Positions 14,590 through 26,735 of a DNA stretch of 64,000 nt are shown in pieces. The DNA is from Stratiolaelaps scimitus (Eukaryota > Arthropoda > Arachnida > Mesostigmata > Laelapidae). The translations under genes and the position numbers were made by a program. Within the stretch, counting starts at the first letter, position 1. Every line of letters starts with the position of its first letter. Below the pieces are notes generated by a model, which worked only from the letters and a program-made list of their open reading frames with translations, had not been told where the DNA came from and did not search any database. The stretch covers positions 4,662,501 to 4,726,500 of the forward strand of contig JABWDB010000017.1 in NCBI GenBank assembly GCA_019614645.1, in the 5' to 3' direction.

Positions 14590-14606
14590 ACACACACACA
14601 CACACA
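14590..14606. repeat. (CA)n microsatellite
   Basis: Eight CA units; they create false histidine/threonine and cysteine/valine runs in the frames. Confidence 0.9.
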
Positions 14607-15915
14607 TACGCACAAAGACGCGGATGGGCGTTCGGCTCGGCCGTTGGCCGCTTGGTTAGTCGGTCGCTAGCTAGCTGAGGGTGACATTGGGCAGGTCTGA
14701 CGTACAGGTAAGCCGACCTGTATAGACCTTGCATAGGTCAACCAGCGACGAAAACCCGATCCGCTCAAATGTTGGTGATATGCATTTATCATTATACGAT
14801 ACTACTAGGCGGGCATTCCACCGTGCTGTTTCGGAGTGAATTTATTCGATGCATCCTCAAGTCGTCCCTAACTGGTCGGCTCACCCACGCACTCCGTTCC
14901 TATCTCGTTCTCTGTTACACGAGATATAAACATGTGTATGCTATGAACAGAAGCCGGTCATAGATGGCCCCATAACGCAGAGCCACCACCCATCTCCCGT
15001 ACGAGATGGTAATAGCATAAATATACAACTTTACGGCTTTTCGTTGCTCGCCGCGGGCTGCGGGTGTAGTAAGCCTGAATGGGGACTAAGGACTCGTGGT
15101 GGAGGAAGAAATGATGACTTCCGTCGTTGTAACCCCTTGCATCACACGCAAACATACGCGACGCAAACGGTTAGCGGTTCCGCTAGGGTGCGACAGACTG
15201 ATAGATCGTGTTAAAGTGAAGGCAGTAAGTCCGCCTCGGGGCGCGGATTTCGGTGAAATGCAGACTTAAAGCGTGATTAATACAGTGAATGGATGTGCTC
15301 CTTTGCCGAGATGGTGCCAAGGGTTGACCATCGAAGCCACAACGGGAGGGAGCATGAAGTGTACAGTCTGCGGCGGAGAGGAATCAAATTCATTGAAAGA
15401 ATGAGATACATTTAGAAGTACATCCTGCTCCGGTGGCTCGACAGCTTAGTCTATACCGGGATACGGTAAGAGAATATTGCAGTATTGAAGTGGGCTTCAT
15501 CTAAATACTAGCTCACTTCATTTGGTACTTGGTAGCATTGGTAGTCTAACAAAAATCTCAGTTGATTAGAGGATATATAATATGTGCAGGATTGAGAAGC
15601 TTCACTTAGCCGTTAAATATACATATTACCATTATACTTTAAAGAATCCAGTATATTAAGTCAATCAAATTTTATTCAAATACCGGAAGTGTGAAAAACA
15701 CCGTTATTTACTTCATTATTCATATTGAAGATTACGCAACATGACATGAGTGAGACAGACTGCTGGAAAGCAGAGTTCTGCCTTCAACGGGGGTCAATCC
15801 TCAGCTGGGCAAGGCCTGGATATATAAATGCCACCAACCCTGAAGGACTTATTGTAAATACTCAAGTTACGACCCTTACTCTTGAACATATAACGCGAGG
15901 TTGTTTTGCGACCAG

Positions 15916-15916
15916 C

Positions 15917-15947
<31 letters not shown>

Positions 15948-15957
15948 CCAACAACAA
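15916..15957. repeat. (CAA)n microsatellite
   Basis: About fourteen CAA units with one variant. It produces polyN on the plus strand and polyV or polyL on the minus strand in otherwise unsupported frames. Confidence 0.95.
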
Positions 15958-16330
15958 GGGTAGCCCATACACGTTTATTAACAGAGGTATAAACGAATGA
16001 GAAAAGACGACAGCGGCAAGCGACACTATCCAACTTGACCTTCGAGGACGAGATAACCTTTCGGGCAGTGTCTGGACTTGAGGATTTAGCCCTCCTCCGC
16101 CCATCCATACGTCTATCTGCCCCAATTGGAGTCTTTGGACGAATCGGCAATACGATTTGCTTGATAAATGCTACACTAACGTTAACCTCTCGCTGTAACT
16201 GCACAAACGGCAGCGCATGAGAGCTTTTCGCTAAGCGAGCGCATGTGAGAGAAAGGTTGTGAACTTAGTATGGGGCCTTGGTCGCTAACCTTCCCACCCA
16301 TTTCGCCGACCTGAATTGCAAGTATTGCCC

Positions 16331-16344
16331 CTTACCTAGGTAAG
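16331..16344. repeat. Perfect 14-bp palindrome CTTACCTAGGTAAG
   Basis: The palindrome extends to 22 bases (16327-16348) with one mismatched pair. It could be a dimeric protein-binding site, but no gene start is recognised beside it. Confidence 0.5.
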
Positions 16345-17732
16345 TGGCAAGGGTGGTCCTAATAACATGATGTAGGGCAACGCTTTTATACGTATATTTT
16401 TATTTTACGTTTGTCTGCAGCGCGTGTAACGTCTATGTCGTGCGATGCTCCGACCTCCGATTTTTATACTGCCTGATAGAGTTTAATTCGGCGGTGAGCC
16501 TTTTACTTGCTTTTAGACGATCGGCCGAATATTTATTAATTTTCTAGATTTTTTTCATTGCCCTTATGACCCTCATGTTTTGGTATGACCATGTCTAGGA
16601 ACTCTACAGCCAGCTTTATGATAGCATGGTAGATCTGTGAGTCATGCTTCTCACATTTTTATCTGTTATACACGTACACTACGTATTTAGCCTCTATTTT
16701 TGGTCTGTCGGGACATGAAAAATTGCCTGCGCGCAAAGTTCGATGTTCATAGATATTGTATCGCGGCGAACTCTTTAGCCACTTTGTCCTATACCCGTTC
16801 CTTCTGTCGTATGAACGGTTATGAATACGTCATGAAGAACGGATTTAGTACCACCCGTTTTGGTTAATAAAGGTGTATTTGTATTGTATATTTCAACGTT
16901 CAGTACGGCGACGAGATGCACTGTAACTGTTTGGAAATATCCACATAGTGCTATGCGTTACATACACAAACTAGTATTGTGTTGCATTTGAGCCAAATTT
17001 GTATCCTTTACGGCGACTACATTGTGTTGTTAGCGAAACGTTCATCTTGCCTTGCGCCGTATTGAGTCTACTCGAGCAAGTATCTCGCAGCGCCAGCAAG
17101 TTTCGAATCAGGAGCAATACTTTCCTGGCGGCGACTTCGACTGCAGACGGCGCAAAACGGCAAAGATGAAAAAATAAGACCCGGCGACGCGAAGAAGCAT
17201 CGAGGCCGAGAGCAAAATACGGTAAGGCCGAGCCTCGACGGCAAATCGAGGAGGGGAACAGGGAACTATAGAGAGGGCCGTTGGAGGAGGACGTGCACAG
17301 TGAGAAATGACCAGAGCTGAAAAGTCTTGACAAAACGTGACACATGAGAGCCGGCTTTGTGGACACCCGGAACAAGCCGCCTGCGCTGGACGAGGCGCTC
17401 TCTAACAACGTCCAACGTATATTAAGCCGGCAGCAGCGGTAACAGCGGCGAGTATTGGTTGTCGTTTGAAAGGCACAAAGGCCAAGTCTCGTTACAGGAC
17501 TTTCCGGGGCAGCAGCAGCAGGCAACAGTCGAGTGATAGTTGAAGGAGCGGCGTTGAACGTGGGCCCGTCCAGTCACGAGGAACAGAACGTACTCGTGCA
17601 AGCGGGTGGCTCATAGAGAGGGGTAACGCGCGATTGCATGTGTTCGACGACAAAATGAAAATCCTTCTAAGGCACGCAGGATGAGAGAAAGACTCGGCCT
17701 GTACACCGGCGATGGTCACCTCATGCCTAAAG

Positions 17733-18242
17733 TTAAGTGCTGAGGCCTGTCACATCGGGGAACAGCTGAGGGTCAGCTAAAAATAAAATAGCAATGGCCT
17801 GTCCTGTTGAAGGCATTTGCGTTGCCTGCGCGCTGCGAGCGTACCGTGGCTCTCGGAAATTCCGACGCGAACGACGAACAGTGTCAGCTTGATAAACAGT
17901 ATGACATTGTGTGGTGATTCTGATTTCGTGTCTGCGATTCGTATGGAAGTTCATTTGCAAGTTGTAGCCTTGTTGATCCGCACTGTCTGGGTCGAAATTA
18001 GTATTAAAACGCATGGCATAATTATCTGGTAGATACGACACATTCGTTACAGTACCTCGTCGTTGTGCGACAGTCGTCCTCCATCCAGTGCCTGTAATGC
18101 ATAGAAATAAAATAAAGCCAGACAATGCGGAGACGAAAGCTCGGGACAAAAACATTTGTGCTATGACAACTTGGATTCGGTTCAGTTTACGCATGGTTAG
18201 AGCTGACGTGCTATTGTCTAGCTGACGGTAAAGTACGAACAT
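17733..18242 (-). CDS. Candidate small secreted or membrane-anchored protein, unknown
   Basis: Open frame of 169 aa starting at an ATG; further in-frame ATGs lie at 18194 and 18155. Starting at 18155 gives a leader-like N-terminus (MFLSRAFVSALSGFILFLCI). The remainder is hydrophilic, with one sequon (NVS), N-rich and R-rich patches and a single cysteine. An alternative reading is that a pyrimidine-rich tract ending TTACAG on the minus strand is a splice acceptor, so the coding exon would start at 18091 and the leader would be intron. No homolog is recognised. The length is not beyond chance, so this is tentative. Confidence 0.35.
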   Translation of the reverse strand: MFVLYRQLDNSTSALTMRKLNRIQVVIAQMFLSRAFVSALSGFILFLCITGTGWRTTVAQRRGTVTNVSYLPDNYAMRFNTNFDPDSADQQGYNLQMNFHTNRRHEIRITTQCHTVYQADTVRRSRRNFREPRYARSAQATQMPSTGQAIAILFLADPQLFPDVTGLST

Positions 18243-18571
18243 GCATTTATTCGGAATGAGTGCTTGACTGCCATGTGTCCTAAGCGATGTGTGACGTAAC
18301 TTCGTCGATTCGTTGAGCAGTAAGTTACAAATATATAATAGAACGTGTCAGCCTATTCGATGCGGTTCCATCTTATTAATGAGTGTGCTCACACAATTTC
18401 ATCAATTTGGAGTCGACAGTAGAGGACAAAGAACTCTCAGTCGAATCGCTTTTCATTATGCAGCTTTCTCTATTATACGAAGCACAGCATGAGCTAGACA
18501 GCTTTTGTGGTTCGTAGAAGCACTCAGCCTACATTTGCATACCTACAAGGCTTTATCTGTTTGCTCAACTT

Positions 18572-18595
18572 AGTATATATATATATATATATATA
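18572..18595. repeat. (TA)n microsatellite
   Basis: About twelve TA units; a similar tract lies at 20953-20972. Confidence 0.9.
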
Positions 18596-19893
18596 CCAAA
18601 GCTTCTTCTTAACTCCAGACCATATAAGTCTTAGCAATATTTGACACACGTGATGCTTGCGACAAAGGCTCGCCCCTTTGTGACAAAGTAGTCACAGAGG
18701 ATAACCTTAACAGCTTGAGTCATAAACCGATCGTGATGTAATAACCTCTCTGTACCAAGCGCTTCTCATGACCGTGTTGAGTTCTGCGGTACATTGCACA
18801 TTGTCTCTATCGACAGTTTCGCATTACGTCTTCCATATCGAGACCCATTCATTGGCTTGCTCGCATTCCGCCGCCATCGAATTCTGCACGCCGACACCAA
18901 ATAGTGTCGTAAAAGCAAACACCGGATGCGGGTTTCTTGCGTCTTTTCAAATGTCAGGGGTGTTCATCAAATCGTAGCGATCGCTAGCTAGTTAGTAAGG
19001 CAACTATTCTAGGTACCTGGATATGTAGTGACGTTAGCGAAGACTCCCGGCGACGAGGATATTAGAGTGCTATGTCTACTTGCAGACGATTTATTTGATG
19101 TTGGCTGAGTGCCAGTCGGCCCTGCTTGAAGAACAGCTACTATGCGAGTAGGCTGTGCAGCTAACGAAGAAATCGTTTCGTAGTGACACAGCACAGCGGC
19201 CACATAGTGTGGACTCGAATCTTGGTTGGACTGTCGAGGCTTGGTTCCGACTTCGGGTCCCTCTATGGTCTCAGGGCCCCCCCGCAAGGTCTAAACAACA
19301 GCAGCAGCAGTAGCAGCAGTCGTCTAACCTAGCGGAGAGGGAGTAGAGACTGCGTCCACTCCAAGTCCAACCGAACCACCAACGAAATGAGAAAGGTAAC
19401 CTCGACAAGAGGTGTCACCAGTAAGAAGAATAATGAGTGGCAATGCTGATGAAGCGGGGTCGTCGGCAAGAGGAGTTGATCGATGGGACAACAATGTAGA
19501 AAGTGCCACCACCTACCCCCCCCTCCTCTTCCTCGAGCTCCAAGCGAGCAGTGTCGTCGTTAGACGTCCCCAGCAGTTTCCCCAGCACCGAATCTAGTGT
19601 TCACGATGGCGCTTTCGTGACAAATGGTGCACGGGCTAGTTGGTTCTGGCCATCTAGAACTCATCAGCCTAACCCTAGCGCAGGCGAAGCCAGTTTGTTA
19701 TATAGGTAGGCCTTTGTGCCACCACCGTGTAAATGCCGCTTATCCACCGGACTTGCGATAATCTCGTCAAACGAGTGGCTACTGATCAGGGGAAAAATGG
19801 TCACTATTCCAAAAGTGGCTTGCCTAATAATACTACTCAGCCTAAATATCGCCCACCTCGATGGCAGTCTATGAGCGGTAACGCTCATTGCCT

Positions 19894-19980
19894 AGGTGTT
19901 CGGACAGACTCTCAGACAACATTTAACGTCCATGATACTGCTTTTTTAGCATTGCTTCGTGAGAAGGACCCCTAAAGGCA
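19894..19980 (-). mobile_element. Headless S1 SINE body flanked by a near-perfect target-site duplication
   Basis: Minus-strand copy of the S1 body without the tRNA head. Flanks AACGCTCATTGCCT (19880-19893) and AACGTTCATTGCCT (19981-19994) differ by one base. The 5' end lies within about five bases of that of the 23813 copy. Confidence 0.8.
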
Positions 19981-21269
19981 AACGTTCATTGCCTGTTAAC
20001 CCTGGCTGAACGATGGAGACATTTGAGAACACGTAAATAGGTACTTCCTCACTTGCATCACTCTGGTCTGCACTTCGTTTGATATGCCCATTCCGTGTGG
20101 TCTTTCGAGGACAATTTTTGACTAGTGTCTATCTGCCCCACTCTATTCAGGTAAATATTCGATCAGTGCGTGGACGAGTCAACTCTCGAAATCTCATTGT
20201 CTACACGTCCAGTTGAGCTCTCAAGGTCAGCCGGGATGATTGACAGTTACCCGGTGTTACAGCCTTCGAGGCTGTGACTCACCTCGAAGTTCGGCTAGTA
20301 TTACATCTTTTTCAAATAAAAACATTTACGCATGATTCACGTACGTTGTGGGCTAATTGCATCCCAAGAAAAGCATTCAAGAAAGGTCTACTAGTTGATT
20401 ACCTAGCTTCGAGCAGGACATGCGTTTTTGAAGGTTTTGAGGACCGTTTATACCGAGATGAGGTGAATAGTGCGTGTTTCTATCGTCGCATTCTATATTG
20501 GTTTTTGAGCTAAAGGTATTTAAGATCATCCCCGGATCTCTTATAGGGGAAATATTTGCGTCTGATTTGGAGCTCGAGATCCCTCGTGATCCATCTATCG
20601 GGTCTATTGAATGTGAAGTATGGGCCATCTCAGAGGGAACGCTGCAAAAGTAGTGTTGATTTACTGTATCAGTGATTTGTTGGACTGCCGCCTGTGGATC
20701 AGTACATGCGACCATTTCGTCCTACCTTTCCGTGTTCAGCCGTCTTTGAGACGATCAATGGTACCGTCGTTCAGGTAATATATTGTGAATGTAGGATTCA
20801 ATTATCTGAGATTGTAAAGGCATTATTAGTCATTGAAAAAACTATTGGTAAGTGAATGCTTATACAGGCGGTTAGAATTATGTTGTAGTTCAACTGGAGA
20901 GGATATACTATCAGGTGCATTATTCACGAGAACGTTAAGAACTTGCGAATCTCATATATATATATATATATTTGTCAGCTTCTCCAAAGTACCAACCGTT
21001 TTCAAGCTGTGTATTAACTTCCTGCTGCCCAGACAGATCTGTGAAGTAAATCTTAGCTCACGCGTTCAGCCACGGTATAAAAACTTCTAGCTACGACTAC
21101 GCTCACACGACAACGTCGACAACAACAACAACAAAGAACGGAGAATTTCCGTCGTAAGTAGGAAGGCCGGAAGGAATGAGCAAAAACGCTTGCAGACTAC
21201 TCACCCAGCCTTAATCTCCGTCAGTGGCTCGGCCAAACCCCCGGTGTCTCTCTCTCTCGCTCTTTGCAG

Positions 21270-21446
21270 GTTCTGGCGCGGTTTGGCAAGCCTACGACAG
21301 AGATTTTGCCGCGCGTCTACGAGCGTTGCCCAGCCCCTCCACCACTCCCGCACCAACTACGAGAGGGTCGTTGTTTGCCCGTTCGAGATGGGGCTGTGCC
21401 CTCCTTTACACGCACCTGCCAACGGCACCTGGCACACAGAGTTCGG
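21270..21446 (+). CDS. Candidate internal exon (177 bases) bounded by strong splice signals
   Basis: A CT-rich tract ending TCTTTGCAG (AG at 21268-21269) precedes the block, and GTAAGT follows at 21447-21452. The length is an exact multiple of three and all three plus frames stay open across it, so the frame is uncertain. One frame reads SGAVWQAYDRDFAARLRAL. It lies in a GC-rich stretch (about 21190-21640). No partner exon was identified, so it may be chance. Confidence 0.3.
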
Positions 21447-23812
21447 GTAAGTGCCCAACCAGCCCCCTTCGACCCTGCCCCCTCGCGGCCTGCTGCACTT
21501 CGGCTTTGTAAGTATTCGCACACTTCTTGCACACCCGTACGACACGAAGTTTGCTTATGCTAAATTGCTATATGCAATCCCTCTCAGCGGCCGCAGCCAA
21601 CGCCCGTCGTCGCAGCGAGCAACTGTTGACTTGGCCTTTACATTGGATGGATGACGATACACATGATGCTGATCATGGTGTATTTTCAGTCGCTTCTTCC
21701 TTTAAAGATCTATGAAGCGATATCGTAGTACTGCAGGCATGTGTGAACTCGGAGAAACACGCTGTGCAGAAATGACAACGATGACTGGGTGATTATTCGC
21801 TTTCGACCCCCGGACCGCCTTAACTTCTGTTATATTAGTCGAGACAATGAAGCAAGTAAATCATCAGTGCAAAGGGTAGAACAGCCCAGTATAGAGATGT
21901 ACACAATAGCCGATTAAAGATGCTGAAAAATATTCATAAGAACTCGCCATCTATCCATTCGTGGTTGGTTCCCGAACCACGTAGCGCATCGTACATGTTC
22001 TGGCAATTGTTAATATGAATGCATATTTTGCCTGTTAGAACCCAGCCATAGTACACAGTCTAAGTGAAACTATAAAGGGTATGTGTATTGTCTCTGGTTT
22101 GCAAGAAAGCAGCCACTAGTATCCGTACGTAATGTTTCGCTTAAACATTTCGATTGCACAGCTGCGATCGTTCTGTTCGGCTTGAATGTGATCCCTATAT
22201 ATATTTATATATATCCTGCCATTCCAAGAAGCTGTATCACACAAGTGAAAATCGTTTGCCTGTTCGGCGCCGCCGACAGTTTAGCTTTTAAGTTACCAGA
22301 AGGATCTGCTCACGCATGCTCTCGTTAAGTGAAGGGAAGAGCTCTCAAAGGATCGGATTTTCGGTATCCTATATCGTCGGTGAACCAGCATAAGGAAACG
22401 AATTCCAGCAACAAAGAAAAAGTCAAAAAAAATACTAAAATAATATATTGAAAAAAAATGAAACGATAACAAGTAAGATACGTCTCGGCAATGTCATGTT
22501 GATGTTGAAAAAATGCAAACAACATCCGTGGCCTAATGATGATTTGAAATTGATAGCTGGTAAAATCGGATGACTGACTAATGAGCCTAACTCGTAGCGA
22601 CAGTCGCACTCGGTCAGAGTATCGTTAAATGGCCAGACTTAGGACAAGTTCTGCCTTCGAACATTTGTACACAAGAAGCAAGCGGAGTATTCTGGCCTGT
22701 ATAAGTAACGGGAGATTCGCTCTACGATGTTAAGTTCGTGATATGGGTCCCAAACGTCTATGATTAGTTGATGTTTGTCCCAAGTTGCTATGCTAATTTG
22801 AAGCAGGCACGAAAGCTATTATTATAGGAACAGCTTCGTTAGAATCTACTGGGCGGTCTGCACCTTCGAGATCAAGATTAGGATGCTCACAGAAAAAGTA
22901 AGCACCAAACATAGATAGAAAATGGGTGTGTTCATGTCACACTTTTCTTCACAAGTGACAATAGTGAAAAATTGCGAAACACTAAAAACAAGCTATTTAA
23001 TTTACTAACAGAACATTCTGCAGACTCTTTTATTTCCCTTCATCAGAAAATTGTCGCCGGGATACATCAAAGTATAAAGGCTAAAGTTTACAAAATTTCG
23101 AACTTGGCACAGGCTGTTACCCGATCCCCGTTACACAACGAGGGGAGGGTTCACACATATTTCACTTGCGGATACTCGCTAGCTAGTGAAATATTCTAAC
23201 GAAACAGGCTAATTTAGATTTGGCGATGTCAAACACCGTAAGTTGTAGCCGTACATGCTGCGAATGATAGCATTTAAATAGGAGGAATGCGCTGGATCCG
23301 ATTCGATCCGGGTAGAGAGGATCGGGGTGCTCTGGAATTAGCTTACCTGTCATTTACTGCTGGTATTGCATCCCCAATTCAATCTAGAGACGGTAGCGCG
23401 TCACGTAAACTTCGTACGAATACGAAGACACCGCGGCTTACTTAATCGCTTCTGCGTAATCGATCATATATCGTTTGCATACTTTGCGAAGGCTGGCGGG
23501 AGAGATGATGGGGAATCATGATGGACGATTAACGACTTCGGTGTCATGTATGCCTGGACAAACTCACTGCTTGAATTATCGTTGTGGAAGCAACGAACGC
23601 TTGAATGACCCCATCAAGTGTTGGTAGGTTGTCGAGGACGAAGAAACGCATCGTCACCGCAAGATCAGAAGAAGTATTCATTCGAGAATATGACTGATGT
23701 CGGAAGATCCCGAACAGCTTGGTAAACAACTTGACACTAACATGGGAAGCTTCAGCAACGGTCAGGGGACTGACCAGCTATTGTTGTTGGATTGTTCAAG
23801 GGCTCCTTAACT

Positions 23813-23899
23813 CCAAGGGGTCCGTCTTACGAAGCAATGCGAAAGCGGTACCGTGGACGTTAAATGTTGGCTGAGAGTCAGCCCGAAAAAGTTTAGTTT
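23813..23899 (+). mobile_element. Headless S1 SINE body flanked by a 14-bp target-site duplication
   Basis: Only the S1 body is present, from CCAAGGGGTCC to GAGAGTCAGC and the tail. It is bracketed by the exact duplication AGGGCTCCTTAACT at 23799-23812 and 23900-23913. The duplication proves retrotransposition as a short unit. Confidence 0.85.
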
Positions 23900-24605
23900 A
23901 GGGCTCCTTAACTGGACCCAGCGAAGCGCAAACCTCATGCGGTTATCACACATTTAATAGGAAGGCAGAAATCGCCCGTACTTCACAAAGGCTGATCTTT
24001 TATACTAACCAAAATGCAGGTCCCTCAGCCTTCTTACTATCCAAGAAATCCCTTAGAACTTGGAGGGTGGAAAAATGGTTCACGTAGGCGGCTATATCTA
24101 TGTTTTTGAAGGTTGGACCGATTAATTAATTATAAATGTTACATTTCATGAGGTAATAAGATACAGCACTGGGACCAAGTCCCTTTCGCCTCTCGGCCTT
24201 CGGGATGCCTCGTACCGTGTGGCAATGGATCGTAGTGTCCATTCACACATTACGGTCATGGACATCTGGGCTCAACATTACATTTTCCCTCTCGTTGTTA
24301 CATGACTCGCAGAGGGCAGGTAAAATTCTGATACCAACCTTACCTTATACATCGGATTCAGACCTTTTATTATATTATAGTTAGTTCGAGTCATGCTAGC
24401 CTCCTGGACAACTCCCGTCCTGTGAGTCGTATGATAGCCTATTTTAGTTATTCGATTGCATCGTTCCAGTGACTTCCACATATTGCTGCAGTTACTCCAC
24501 TCGTTCGTACGGATCACTCCCGTTACTGTTACTTAACTGACTTACAGCTAAACATAGAGCTAAAAAATTGTGCCCGAGTGAAGTGCGTAGATACCGTTCG
24601 GGCGT

Positions 24606-25075
24606 ATTAGTAAGTATGCACATGAGCCCGGGGCTCAATGGGGGCCATAATAGACCAGAGAAGTTCTTTGTTGACGGTTTGATCGCATAAACAACAGTCC
24701 CTTGCGAAACCGCTGACTACAGTATTTCTAAGGGAGAATACGAGAGAATAGAAGATTAATATGACAGAGAGGCTAGTGCTTTGTGGGACTGGTAGCTTGA
24801 ACATGAGACACAGTTGCAATGATAAAACCAGATTTTCACGTGTGGTAAAACACAACACGTTATGCTTATTATTAAAGAATTTTTTCGATATTCAATACAT
24901 AATTTATATTAGTAAAAATATGGGGTATAGGTGCGATTATTGCAATGAGAGTAGTAAAATTCCGGGGGTTTTTTGGGGAGCTTTGCAATGCATTGTGCGT
25001 AAGAGAACAGTGATGAGCATTAGTTGATTAACTGCAAAAGTATTGCGATCAGAGTTTTTTCTTCTACAAGGCGCC
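24606..25075 (+). repeat. Diverged dispersed repeat R4, copy A
   Basis: It shares two homologous blocks, in order, with 31829-32500. The first runs from ATTAGTAAGTATGC to GCATAAACAA. The second runs from GGGGAGCTTTGCAATG through TGCAAAAGTATTGCGATC to CAAGGCGCCA. The middle has diverged and differs in length. Nature unknown. Confidence 0.6.
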
Positions 25076-26066
25076 ACCAATAATGGGCTAGGAAGGAGGG
25101 CTTGCTAATTGAAGTGATATATTTAGCCCTGGTGCTCACTAGAGGTATCGCACCCCGTCGTGTCCTGGCATTGCACCTAACCTAGCATCTCGTAGTCGTT
25201 TGCCTCTTACCTTACTGCGGGTGTCTCGTGATCTCAAGGTGACACCATCTGCGTCGAATGCGAAAAAACAACGTAACTTGATTTCATTGGACGCCCTGCT
25301 TCTGTCGAGAATGAAGAGGGAACGATGCTATTGGATTCAGATCCTAGACAAAGTGTTCATCTTCTGGAAACGCACGCAGTCGGTCATGCTGACCCGGAAT
25401 CGACATGTGACGATTGCATGACAATGGCATTGTGTTAAACCGGAACATAGTTTTATTGTACTCCACGAAACAGACACGGTAATCACAATCATAATATTAA
25501 ATGGGTTGAATATAAACTGCAGGGTCGGTCGAAAATTACGGATTGTGAGTAACCTAACTATCATTGTATTATAGAATAATATTACGCTACCGACTCTAAA
25601 CGCTGGAATAGTTTTGCGAAAATCACTTCACCGTTTACCTGTTGCTGCACTGTATGATCGCTTCTGCACAAGGCAAGGCGATGCTCTGGCCTCAGGAGTC
25701 GAGGATCCCGCAGAATTCGTGATAGCTTAAACAAAGCTCGTCGTTCTCAAGTCTAGCCTTCGGCCGACTGTGCTTCTTTTCTTCAGGTCTTTAACTATAC
25801 ATCTAAGGCCTATAAGGTTACCTCTAACTCAGTTCTGTAGAATCGACTGGTGTATATGAGAGTATGCCTTAAGTGAGGGCATCGATTTAACTTTAATTCA
25901 TTGCACACATATTAATTGACATTATCTGGACAGATGTATAATAGTTGACCTATTGTTCAATAACATGAGCACGCACACCTCGTGTTACTCATTAGACCGC
26001 TTTTAACGATCCACTCAAGCGTGCTGCTTTCTTCAAACCGCGGCTCAATTATGACGCTGTTCATAT

Positions 26067-26735
26067 TCATCCTTGGAGAAGCTCGAAGACCCCACTGTTT
26101 ATGACCTTTTTCATGACGGCGACCGCAACCGATAATGCTACCTCAACATGTTCCGGTATGGAATTTTGAAGATGTCGCCGTATGCACGGAATAATGACAT
26201 GAAAATATTTCAGGATTTCTTTTTTTGGGAGGCAGGTGCTGGTCCTTACCTGACCACGTCTCCCGGTACTGTAACTAAGTGAACAGTAAGCTGACATTAC
26301 GGAATAATCCGTGAACAGTATTTGCAACAGCTTTTCTGCTAGCTCGAAGAGCACAGATGCATTGCGTGCGAACGACGGCGGCACATGGCCTGGACTATCG
26401 GCGTAACGTTCGTACACCACACGCATGATAAGACAGCTATCATAGAACATCACTGGGAGGAACTCCATTTGTTGGTCTGGGCTTCCCCAAGCGTACGTGT
26501 TGAGAGTAGCAAACTTGAACGCACACCCCACTAACCTAGAAGTCTTAATTTTTGGAATGTTTTTCTTCATCGCAGTCGTAAGATTCTGCAGCGAATTGCA
26601 CGGATGGAAAGGCGATTCCGGATCGACCGAGGTCGTCAGCTCCTTCCAGAACCTTACCTTTGGCAATGCCAAGGCATGAAACGGCACTAAGATAACGAAA
26701 GCGGTTTGAAGCGATACAATGCTGTGGATGAACAT
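26067..26735 (-). CDS. Secreted six-cysteine protein, unknown family, paralog A
   Basis: Single open frame of 222 aa from a true ATG to TGA, with no intron needed. Residues 1-23 form a signal peptide (hydrophobic stretch ending HALA before LPKVRFW), so the product is probably secreted or luminal. The mature part has six cysteines at 46, 71, 101, 151, 168 and 184. N-glycosylation sequons lie at 51 (NLT) and 125 (NAS). Motifs shared with the paralog at 57700-58362 are FHPC, CAF..ATLNT..WG.PD, FY.SC, VYE.YAD.PGH, DYSV, CLPKKE and a C-terminal LL.G. There is no second membrane segment. Conserved residues often use different synonymous codons in the two genes, which points to selection on the protein. 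An ATTAAA on the minus strand about 170 bases past the stop could be the poly(A) signal. No TATA box is evident. I do not recognise the family, and function is unknown. That it is a real gene rests on the paralogy. Confidence 0.82.
   Translation of the reverse strand: MFIHSIVSLQTAFVILVPFHALALPKVRFWKELTTSVDPESPFHPCNSLQNLTTAMKKNIPKIKTSRLVGCAFKFATLNTYAWGSPDQQMEFLPVMFYDSCLIMRVVYERYADSPGHVPPSFARNASVLFELAEKLLQILFTDYSVMSAYCSLSYSTGRRGQVRTSTCLPKKEILKYFHVIIPCIRRHLQNSIPEHVEVALSVAVAVMKKVINSGVFELLQG

Larger units (their letters stand above)
14354..17732. other. Intergenic, with a GC-rich block at about 17.0-17.7 kb
   Basis: Contains the CA and CAA microsatellites and a palindrome. The GC-rich block carries a 184-codon minus frame that is serine- and arginine-rich with no recognisable domain. 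It may be a promoter or first-exon island for the minus-strand candidate, but that gene lies on the wrong side for this, so composition is the simpler explanation. Confidence 0.5.

Noticed and set aside
15794..16204. Minus frame with a long valine run
   Set aside because: The run is a translation of the (CAA)n microsatellite.
16971..17525. 184-codon minus frame
   Set aside because: GC-rich composition, S/R/L-rich low-information sequence, no domain; within the length expected by chance.
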